From Erysipelotrichaceae bacterium (GTDB lineage Bacteria > Bacillota_I > Bacilli_A > Erysipelotrichales > Erysipelotrichaceae): a DNA stretch of 32,166 nt. Below, in pieces: positions 24,708-32,166 of this stretch (the first letter of the stretch is position 1; each line of letters begins with the position of its first letter). Below the pieces are notes generated by a model. That model saw only the letters and a program-made list of their open reading frames with translations, ran no database searches and was not told where the DNA came from. Location of the stretch: positions 1-32,166 of the forward strand of contig SVBN01000031.1 of NCBI GenBank assembly GCA_015058875.1. Direction: 5' to 3'. The position numbers and the translations under genes were made by a program.

Positions 24708-25703
24708 ATGATGAAGACAGAACAGCTGAACCTCACGGAAACATGGGACAAGACATTTCCCAAAAGTGATAAAGTATCACACCGGAAAATCACATTCATC
24801 AACCGCTACGGCATTACGCTGGCAGCGGATCTGTATAAACCCCTGAATGCGGAAGGGAAACTCCCGGCAATCGCCGTCTGCGGTCCGTTCGGCGCCGTCA
24901 AGGAACAATGCTCCGGACTGTATGCACAGACCATGGCGGAGCGCGGATATCTCACCCTGGCATTTGATCCTTCCTTTACCGGAGAAAGCGGCGGTTTCCC
25001 GCGGTATATGGCTTCCCCGGATATCAATACCGAAGACTTCCAGGCAGCCGTTGACTGGCTTTCCGTCTGTGAAGAAGCGGATCCGGAACGCATCGGCATC
25101 ATCGGAATCTGCGGCTGGGGCGGACTGGCACTGAATACCGCCGCAATTGATACGAGAATCAAAGCCGCGGTTACATCCACGATGTATGATATGAGCAGGG
25201 TCAATGCCTTCGGCTACTTTGATGCCATGGATGAGGACGCAAGATATGCTCAGCGTGAGGCACTGAATGCTCAGCGCACGAAGGATTACCGGAACGGTTC
25301 CTATGAGCTGCGGGGCGGTGTCGTGGATCCGCTGCCGGCAGATGCGCCGTTCTTTGTAAAGGACTACTACGACTACTACAAGACAGAGCGCGGCTATCAT
25401 CCGCGTTCCCTCAACTCCAACGGCGGCTGGAATAAAACCGGCTGCATCTCCTTCATGAACATGCCGCAGCTGACATGGACGCATGAAATCCGCAATGCGG
25501 TGCTGATGATCCACGGAGAAAAGGCGCATTCCTGCTATTTCTCCAGAGATGCCTATAAAAACATGACAGAGCACAGCAGATACACGGACAACAAGGAGCT
25601 GCTCATCATTCCGGATGCCGTGCATACCGATCTGTATGACGGCGGCGGAAAGAATCTGATTCCGTTTGACAGGATCACGGAATTCTTCGGGAGATATCTG
25701 TAA
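24708..25703 (+). CDS. Alpha/beta hydrolase with Cys nucleophile (dienelactone hydrolase-like)
   Basis: The product is 331 residues; ATG 24708 or 24711 can start, both close behind the preceding stop with a weak AGG site, suggesting coupling. There is no signal peptide, so it is cytosolic. The nucleophile elbow is GICGWGG with Cys135 where most hydrolases have Ser, as in dienelactone hydrolases and the YcjY-like group. SFTGESGG follows strand 4, the acid region is HGEKAHS and the catalytic His is in DAVHTDLYD. A lid-like insert spans ~165-250. The last base overlaps the next ATG (TAATG). The substrate is unknown. Confidence 0.82.
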   Translation: MMKTEQLNLTETWDKTFPKSDKVSHRKITFINRYGITLAADLYKPLNAEGKLPAIAVCGPFGAVKEQCSGLYAQTMAERGYLTLAFDPSFTGESGGFPRYMASPDINTEDFQAAVDWLSVCEEADPERIGIIGICGWGGLALNTAAIDTRIKAAVTSTMYDMSRVNAFGYFDAMDEDARYAQREALNAQRTKDYRNGSYELRGGVVDPLPADAPFFVKDYYDYYKTERGYHPRSLNSNGGWNKTGCISFMNMPQLTWTHEIRNAVLMIHGEKAHSCYFSRDAYKNMTEHSRYTDNKELLIIPDAVHTDLYDGGGKNLIPFDRITEFFGRYL

Positions 25704-26233
25704 TGGAAATCCTGGTTCTGAACGGCAGCCCGAGACCGCAGGGCACCACCGCAAAGATGATCGCCGCATTTACGGAAGGTGCTGAATCAGCCGGACATCA
25801 TGTGCATACGGTGAATGTCTGCAGGAAGAATATTCGCGGCTGTCTGGCCTGTGAGTACTGCCATGGGGAAGGCAGGGGAACCTGCGTGCAGAAGGATGAC
25901 ATGCAGGAAGTATATGAGCTGCTTTCCGAAGCAGACATGCTGGTGCTTGCCTCACCAATCTACTACCACAACATCAGCGGCCAGCTGAAATGTACGGTTG
26001 ACCGCTTCTATGCGGCGGCCTATCCCAACGGGCCGGAAAAGCTGAAAAAGGCCGCGATGTTTCTGACTTCCGGCGATCCGGAGATGTATGAAGGTGCGCT
26101 GTTCTCCTACCGGGGAGATTTCCTGGGCTATCTGAAGCTGGAGGATATGGGTGTATTCACATCTTCCGGAAAGGAAAACGGATCGGAAGAAAAACTGAAT
26201 GAACTGAAGGCGTTCGGAGCCGGACTGCAATAA
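25703..26233 (+). CDS. NAD(P)H-dependent FMN reductase / flavodoxin-fold protein
   Basis: The product is 176 residues, starting in the stop codon of the hydrolase gene. MEILVLNGSPRPQGTTAKMI is the flavin phosphate loop, and DMLVLASPIYYHNISGQLKC the second flavin-binding block typical of iron-sulfur flavoprotein and NADPH-dependent FMN reductase groups. Four Cys in GCLACEYCHGEGRGTC could bind a cluster or act in redox. It would carry electrons or reduce quinone-like or conjugated compounds in the cytosol. Tight coupling to the hydrolase suggests a shared pathway. Confidence 0.85.
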   Translation: MEILVLNGSPRPQGTTAKMIAAFTEGAESAGHHVHTVNVCRKNIRGCLACEYCHGEGRGTCVQKDDMQEVYELLSEADMLVLASPIYYHNISGQLKCTVDRFYAAAYPNGPEKLKKAAMFLTSGDPEMYEGALFSYRGDFLGYLKLEDMGVFTSSGKENGSEEKLNELKAFGAGLQ

Positions 26234-26253
26234 GATAACAACGGGAGATGCAT

Positions 26254-27594
26254 ATGAAGCGATATGCCGTACTGCTGTCCGCAGTGATTCTGCTTCTCAG
26301 CGGATGTGTGAAATACGAGGGATCCGAAACGGAAAAACAGCAGTTTTCCGCTGCGGAAACACCGGCTGCCTCTGTAAAGGAAGAGAAGACTGAGACGGCG
26401 GAACAGAATGAAGGAAACCTGATCCTGCAGATCGGGGATGCGGTATTTGAGGCGGAAACCGCAGACAATGACACAGCCCGGGCATTTCTTGAACTGCTTC
26501 CCTCGGAACTGGAGATGAGCGAGCTCAACGGCAATGAGAAATATGCATATCTCGATCAGGAACTGCCTTCGGCTTCAGCCAATCCGGGCACAATCGAAGC
26601 CGGGGATCTGATGCTGTACGGAGATAACTGTATCGTTCTGTTCTATGAGACCTTTCCGACTTCCTATTCCTATACCCGGATCGGAAAAATCAGAGATACT
26701 GCCGGTCTGAAGGAAGCGCTCGGCACCGGCAGCGTCCATGTATCACTGAGTTTGTCCGCTTCCGAAGCGGATGTGCTGATCCCTCAGACCGTTCTTCTGA
26801 ACAGCGGATATGAGATGCCGGTGATCGGGCTCGGCACGTGGACGCTGGACAATGCACAGGCAGAGGAATCCGTTTACGCCGCATTGAAAACAGGCATGCG
26901 CCTGATTGATACGGCACGGTATTACCGCTGCGAGGAAGGGGTCGGAAACGGCATCCGGAAGGCAGTTGAAGAAGGGATTGTCCGGCGGGAAGATGTCTTT
27001 GTGACATCCAAGATCATGCCCTCAGACTATGACAATACGGCCCGGGCAATCGATGATTCATTGAGGGATCTCGGACTGGATTATATCGATCTGATGCTGA
27101 TACATCAGCCGGGTACGGATGATGCAGCGGTATATAAGGCAATGGAACAGGGCGTCCGGGACGGGAAGATCCGTTCCATCGGCATTTCCAATTACTATAC
27201 GGAAGAACAGGTGGATGAAGTGCTTTCCTTTGCGGAAATCATGCCGGCGGTGATCCAGAATGAGAATCATATTTATTATCAGAACCGGAAACTGCAGGAA
27301 TATGTAAGGCCGTACGGGATCGTCATCGAATCATGGTATCCCTTCGGCGGGCGGGGACATACGCAGGAATCCTTCGGCAATGAGACAATTGTTCAGATTG
27401 CCGGGGCGCACGGGAAAACACCTGCCCAGGTGATATTGAGATGGCAGATTCAGGACGGATATATTGTCATTCCCGGTTCTTCGAATCCGGACCATATCGC
27501 TGAGAATTACGATCTGTTTGACTTTGCATTGAGCAAAGAGGAAATGGAAAAGATCCGTGCCCTCAATCAGCAGAAAAGATACGAAAACTGGTAA
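26254..27594 (+). CDS. Lipoprotein fusing a cyclophilin-like domain to an aldo/keto reductase
   Basis: The product is 446 residues from ATG 26254, 6 nt after GGGAG; the ATG at 26248 is too close to that site. Residues 1-18 are a lipoprotein signal (VILLLSGC, Cys18), then an acidic linker to ~55. Residues ~56-165 match the bacterial cyclophilin-like fold (ILQIGDAVFEAE, a DLMLYGDNCIVLFY strand pair, SYSYTRIGKI). Residues ~178-446 are a whole aldo/keto reductase: MPVIGLGTWTL, tetrad Asp219, Tyr224, Lys253 and His284, GISNYY, and an IPGSSNPDHIAEN cofactor loop. The tetrad is intact, yet the lipobox puts the enzyme outside, where NADPH should be absent. It is the last gene of the LysR-linked operon. 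Confidence 0.85.
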   Translation: MKRYAVLLSAVILLLSGCVKYEGSETEKQQFSAAETPAASVKEEKTETAEQNEGNLILQIGDAVFEAETADNDTARAFLELLPSELEMSELNGNEKYAYLDQELPSASANPGTIEAGDLMLYGDNCIVLFYETFPTSYSYTRIGKIRDTAGLKEALGTGSVHVSLSLSASEADVLIPQTVLLNSGYEMPVIGLGTWTLDNAQAEESVYAALKTGMRLIDTARYYRCEEGVGNGIRKAVEEGIVRREDVFVTSKIMPSDYDNTARAIDDSLRDLGLDYIDLMLIHQPGTDDAAVYKAMEQGVRDGKIRSIGISNYYTEEQVDEVLSFAEIMPAVIQNENHIYYQNRKLQEYVRPYGIVIESWYPFGGRGHTQESFGNETIVQIAGAHGKTPAQVILRWQIQDGYIVIPGSSNPDHIAENYDLFDFALSKEEMEKIRALNQQKRYENW

Positions 27595-27623
27595 AAAAAC
27601 AAAGAGGCGGGATGCCTCTTTGT
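27593..27623 (-). terminator. Terminator between convergent operon and purA
   Basis: A perfect 10-bp stem pairs ACAAAGAGGC (27599-27608) with GCCTCTTTGT (27614-27623). The A run at 27593-27599 is a T run for the minus strand, so it ends purA. It has little U tract for the plus strand. Confidence 0.8.
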
Positions 27624-27627
27624 GCGT

Positions 27628-28926
<1,299 letters not shown>

Positions 28927-28941
28927 TCAAAAACCGGAACG

Positions 28942-28950
28942 ATTATAGCA
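28942..28950 (-). promoter_or_regulatory. Extended -10 promoter of purA
   Basis: The minus strand reads TGCTATAAT from 28950 to 28942, a perfect extended -10. The -35 is weak. The predicted start is near 28935, about 24 nt before the ATG. Confidence 0.6.
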
Positions 28951-29056
28951 TAATGCAGGGATCCGGACAGATGAAATCATACCGGTATTCAGCCATTCCC
29001 TGTGCAGGTTCTGAAACAATTTGATAAAATGTTTCAGAAGGAGATTTAAACAAACT

Positions 29057-29902
29057 ATGAGTGAGAATAGACAGAACCCCGAAAACTGCAATCACAACTG
29101 CGAAGGATGCTCCGCAAACTGCAGTGAGAGGAATTCCCCGGAGAGCTTCCGGATTGAACCGAGTCCGCGCTCATCCATCAGAAAGATTATCGGCGTCGTA
29201 TCGGGAAAGGGCGGCGTCGGCAAATCTTTTGTCACATCGGTGCTGGCTTCCGAGATGCAAAGAAGAGGGCACAGAGCCGCAGTACTGGATGGCGATATTA
29301 CCGGTCCGAGCATGGGCAAGGCGTTCGGCATCCATGAAAAGGCAATGAGCGACGGGCAGCTGATTTATCCGCATGTCACGGAGAACGGCATCCAGGTCAT
29401 GACCGCAAACATGCTGCTGGACAGAGACGACCAGCCGGTCATCTGGAGAGGGCCGATGGTTGCCGGCATTCTCAGACAGTTCTATCAGGAAGTGTTCTGG
29501 GATGATGTCGATTATATGTTCATCGACATGCCTCCGGGAACCAGCGATGTCCCGCTGACCCTGTTTCAGAGCATTCCCCTGGACGGCATCCTGGTGGTCA
29601 CAAGCCCGCAGGATCTGGTATCCATGGTTGTGGAAAAGGCCATCAACATGGCAAAGATGATGGACATCAACGTCCTCGGCCTTGTTGAAAACATGAGCTA
29701 TGTAGAATGCGATCAGTGCGGAAACAAGATGTATGTCTTCGGACAGTCCCACATTGACGAAGTTGCCGGAAAGACAGGTCTGCCGGTACTGGCCAGAATC
29801 CCGCTCCGTCCGGCCCACGCCGAAGCGACCGACAAAGGCGCAATCGAAGCGCTGGAAGTACCGGAACTGAAGGATACAGCCGATCTGATCGAGAATCTTT
29901 AA
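29057..29902 (+). CDS. mrp: Mrp/Nbp35-family Fe-S cluster carrier ATPase
   Basis: The product is 281 residues from ATG 29057; AAGGAG lies 13 nt upstream, a longer gap than usual. An in-frame TTG at 29021 is unlikely. The first ~30 residues hold a Cys cluster, NCNHNCEGCSANC, recalling Nbp35 N-termini. The deviant Walker A is VVSGKGGVGKS, with two Lys. MFIDMPPGTSDVPLTLFQ is the Walker B/switch region, and VECDQCGNKMYVFG carries the C-terminal CxxC that binds a bridging 4Fe-4S cluster in dimers. It would assemble or carry Fe-S clusters in the cytosol, for clients such as the cluster enzymes seen here. No terminator separates it from the two-component genes. Confidence 0.9.
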   Translation: MSENRQNPENCNHNCEGCSANCSERNSPESFRIEPSPRSSIRKIIGVVSGKGGVGKSFVTSVLASEMQRRGHRAAVLDGDITGPSMGKAFGIHEKAMSDGQLIYPHVTENGIQVMTANMLLDRDDQPVIWRGPMVAGILRQFYQEVFWDDVDYMFIDMPPGTSDVPLTLFQSIPLDGILVVTSPQDLVSMVVEKAINMAKMMDINVLGLVENMSYVECDQCGNKMYVFGQSHIDEVAGKTGLPVLARIPLRPAHAEATDKGAIEALEVPELKDTADLIENL

Positions 29903-29961
29903 GATAAACGTCACCTGAAGTTCACATTGGCCTGCTATTGTTGAGGCCGGAGGTAAATAAC

Positions 29962-30636
29962 ATGACAAGGATACTGGTTGCGGATGATGAAGCAAGGATC
30001 AGGGAGATGATCCGTAAATATGCCGAATTTGAAGGCTTTCAGGTAGAGGAAGCTGCCGACGGCATGATCGCTGTGGAAATGTGCAGCAGGACGGTTTATG
30101 ATCTGGTGGTCATGGATATCATGATGCCGAATCTGGACGGATTCAGTGCCTGCAAGGAAATCCGCAGGCTGTATCCGGATATGCCGATCATTCTGCTCTC
30201 GGCTCTGGGAGAAGAATATGACCGGATTCACGGATTTGATCTCGGTGTGGATGACTATGTGGTCAAACCGTTCTCCAGCAAGGAACTGATGATGCGGATC
30301 CATGCGATTCTCAAGCGTGTGCATCCGGAAACAACCGAAAACCAGACATTCCGTCTCGACGGACTGGAGATTGATTATTCCGCAAGAATCGTAAAAATCG
30401 ACGGGGAACGCGTACAGCTTTCGCCGAAGGAATATGAACTTCTGATCTATCTGGTAAAGAACGCCGGCATTGCCCTGACCCGTGAACAGATACTGCAGAC
30501 GGTATGGGGCTATGATTTCTTCGGAGATGACCGGACGCTGGATACGCATATCAAGCTGCTGAGAAAGAATCTCGGCGATTACAGCAGATATATCGTTACG
30601 CTGAGAGGAGTGGGGTACCGCTTTGAAAAAGATTAG
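29962..30636 (+). CDS. OmpR/PhoB-family response regulator
   Basis: The product is 224 residues from ATG 29962, preceded by CCGGAGG. The receiver domain has the acidic pair VADDE, phospho-acceptor Asp52 in VVMDIMMP, and Lys102 in VVKPFSS. The C-terminal winged helix (~130-224) has LSPKEYELLIYLVKNAGIAL and DTHIKLLRKNL, with the final RGVGYRFEK hairpin. It is phosphorylated by the adjacent kinase and binds DNA as a dimer. The stop overlaps the kinase start by 14 nt. An extended -10-like TGCTATTGT at 29933-29941 may give it its own short-leader promoter. Confidence 0.95.
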   Translation: MTRILVADDEARIREMIRKYAEFEGFQVEEAADGMIAVEMCSRTVYDLVVMDIMMPNLDGFSACKEIRRLYPDMPIILLSALGEEYDRIHGFDLGVDDYVVKPFSSKELMMRIHAILKRVHPETTENQTFRLDGLEIDYSARIVKIDGERVQLSPKEYELLIYLVKNAGIALTREQILQTVWGYDFFGDDRTLDTHIKLLRKNLGDYSRYIVTLRGVGYRFEKD

Positions 30637-32026
30637 TCTGAAACTGAAAATCGGACGGTATCTTGCGGTCTTTGCGGCACTGATTCTTAGCGTGATCTGG
30701 ATTTTCCAGTTTCTTCTGCTTCAGCCGATGTATGAAAGCTCCAAGATTGCATCGCTGAAGGAATCCGGTGATCTCATCGCCGATACCATTCAGAATGACA
30801 GTGAGAGTCTGACCGAGGTCGTGTATGATGTTTCGCTGCAGAATGATACGTGCGTCAGAATCTTCTCGAACGGCATCAATATGTCTGCCGGCAATTCCGG
30901 CTGCACACTGTACCGGATGTCTTCCTATGAACTGGGCAGCTATGTTGCGGAAGCGCAGGAAAACGGCGGGACATATCTGAGCACGATCGAGCGCCGGGGT
31001 GTCCGTGACGATGAGGAGGACAAGTTCAAGGAGATCACCTATACCAAGGTGATCGGTGAAGATGATATCAGTGTGGTCCTGGTTTCCACCGGAATCACGC
31101 CGATGAGCGCAACCGTCAAAACAATGCGCCGCCAGCAGATCTGGATCTCGCTGATCGTGATCGTGCTGGTGCTCGGAATCACCTATATGATGTATTCCAG
31201 AATCGTCGGACCGATTCACCGGATCACCGAGGAGGCAGCCCATCTTCCGGAAGGAAAGTTTGCGGCGGATGAAAGGAACAACGAGTATCTGGAGGCGCAG
31301 CAGCTCAATGAAGCACTGGAAAAGGCGGCCGTGGATATCCGCAAGGCCGATCAGGCAAAGCGTGATCTGATTGCCAATGTCTCGCATGATCTCAGAACAC
31401 CGCTGACAATGATCAGCGGATACGGTGAGATGATGCGGGATCTGCCGGGTGAAAAGACAGATGAGAACATTCAGGTCATCATTGATGAATCGCAGCGTCT
31501 GACCGCACTGGTCAATGATCTGCTTGATCTTTCCAGAATGCAGAGCGGCAGGATCGTATTGGAAGAATCCGATTTTGATCTGGTGCAGCTGATCCGCATC
31601 CAGATGCGCAAATATGAAGTGTATCAGATGAATGACGGATTTGAGTTTGAACTGGAGCTGCCGGAAAAAGCTTATGTGCATGCGGATGAAAAACGCATCG
31701 CCCAGGTGTTCAACAACTTCATGACCAATGCGGTCAATTACTCCGGAAACAGCCGGAAGATTATCGTCAGGCTGAAGGAACAGAACGGAAATTACCGTAC
31801 CGAAGTCCGCGACTTCGGTGAGGGAATCTCAGAAAGCGATCTGGAGAATGTCTGGGACCGCTATTACAAGGTCGATAAGGAACATGTGCGTTCCTCCAGC
31901 GGATCCGGAATCGGTCTGGCTATTGTCAGGGAAATACTGGAGATGCACAAAGCACGGTACGGTGCTGAATCAAAACTGAACGAAGGAAGCACATTCTGGT
32001 TTGAACTGAAGAAAACCAATGAATAG
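30623..32026 (+). CDS. Sensor histidine kinase of the two-component pair
   Basis: The product is 467 residues. The start is TTG 30623, inside the regulator gene; no ATG or GTG is available near the first helix, and AGAGGAG lies upstream. Helix 1 (~10-32) and helix 2 (~172-191) bracket a ~140-residue extracytoplasmic sensor with no motif I recognise. A HAMP-like linker follows, then HisKA with NVSHDLRTPLTMISGYGEMM (His255), and a HATPase domain with the N box NNFMTNAVNYS, RDFGEGIS and a G2 box GSGIGLAIVREIL. It senses an envelope or external signal and phosphorylates the regulator. Confidence 0.93.
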   Translation: MKKISLKLKIGRYLAVFAALILSVIWIFQFLLLQPMYESSKIASLKESGDLIADTIQNDSESLTEVVYDVSLQNDTCVRIFSNGINMSAGNSGCTLYRMSSYELGSYVAEAQENGGTYLSTIERRGVRDDEEDKFKEITYTKVIGEDDISVVLVSTGITPMSATVKTMRRQQIWISLIVIVLVLGITYMMYSRIVGPIHRITEEAAHLPEGKFAADERNNEYLEAQQLNEALEKAAVDIRKADQAKRDLIANVSHDLRTPLTMISGYGEMMRDLPGEKTDENIQVIIDESQRLTALVNDLLDLSRMQSGRIVLEESDFDLVQLIRIQMRKYEVYQMNDGFEFELELPEKAYVHADEKRIAQVFNNFMTNAVNYSGNSRKIIVRLKEQNGNYRTEVRDFGEGISESDLENVWDRYYKVDKEHVRSSSGSGIGLAIVREILEMHKARYGAESKLNEGSTFWFELKKTNE

Positions 32027-32046
32027 GAGTAAAGGAAACGGATCTC

Positions 32047-32097
32047 CAAACTTTATGGGGGAGTAGTCAAACTTTCTGGGGGAGTACCATGGGGGAG
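32047..32097. repeat. 21-bp direct repeat with GGGGGAG core at window edge
   Basis: CAAACTTTATGGGGGAGTA (32047-32065) and CAAACTTTCTGGGGGAGTA (32068-32086) are spaced 21 bp apart and differ at one base. A third ATGGGGGAG follows at 32089-32097. It is non-coding and unlike the surrounding sequence; it may be the end of a mobile element or a set of protein-binding sites. Confidence 0.6.
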
Positions 32098-32132
32098 CGA
32101 CGAAAAAAGCCATAAAGAATGAGCACAAAATG

Positions 32133-32165
32133 AAAGCTTGAGAATGTGAAAATCTCAAGCTTTTT
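32133..32165 (+). terminator. Intrinsic terminator at right edge
   Basis: AAAGCTTGAGA (32133-32143) pairs perfectly with TCTCAAGCTTT (32153-32163), ending in a T run. It would end transcripts from the kinase gene or read through the repeat. Confidence 0.8.
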
Positions 32166-32166
32166 A

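Noticed and set aside
29929-29948. GGCCT/AGGCC hairpin before the response regulator as a terminator for mrp
   Set aside because: The stem is only 5 bp and has no T run; it overlaps the promoter and ribosome binding site region instead.

Overview
The window looks like chromosome of an anaerobic Bacillota (Firmicutes) bacterium of roughly 50% G+C. Erysipelotrichia-like gut bacteria are my best guess, but this is inference from gene content and style, not from a marker gene. The supporting signs are strong AGGAGG-type ribosome binding sites, a T-box leader, a lysine riboswitch, intrinsic terminators after most transcription units, a long PPi-dependent phosphofructokinase, scpAB, many lipoproteins and no visible respiratory genes. 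There is no tRNA, rRNA or CRISPR array. No complete mobile element is present, although a repeat at the extreme right edge may belong to one.

Left part (1-11.5 kb): the 3' part of an exported-type alpha/beta hydrolase; a PucR/CdaR-type regulator divergent from an FMN/4Fe-4S/FAD enoate reductase, with a perfect palindrome in the shared promoter region; an ATC hydrolase-family gene behind a foldable leader; a lysine riboswitch controlling a family-5 peptide-binding lipoprotein; PPi-phosphofructokinase; an Rpn-like nuclease gene with an internal 21-bp repeat; and a CvpA-like membrane protein.

Centre (11.6-22.7 kb): a leucine T-box and leuS; an scpA-scpB-SGNH lipoprotein-DUF4358 lipoprotein operon, with an unusual scpA start region; purB; a frameshifted VapB-like antitoxin remnant; cutC on the minus strand; a GNAT acetyltransferase overlapping a metallophosphoesterase lipoprotein; and a sugar-type MFS transporter.

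Right part (22.7-32.2 kb): a LysR regulator followed on the same strand by an LppM-like lipoprotein, divergent from a four-gene operon. That operon encodes a 72-residue helical protein, a Cys-nucleophile alpha/beta hydrolase, a flavodoxin-fold reductase, and a lipoprotein fusing a cyclophilin-like domain to an aldo/keto reductase. Then come purA on the minus strand, an Mrp/Nbp35 Fe-S carrier ATPase and an OmpR-type two-component pair.

Housekeeping genes (leuS, scpAB, purA, purB, pfp) alternate with accessory cassettes. purB and purA together make AMP from IMP but lie about 9 kb apart on opposite strands. The best candidates for something new are the LysR-controlled redox cassette with its surface aldo/keto reductase fusion, the lysine riboswitch on an orphan peptide-binding protein, the ATC-hydrolase leader RNA, and the near-leaderless scpA start with a four-codon upstream ORF. 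No start site, promoter or RNA fold here has been tested; all were read by eye.
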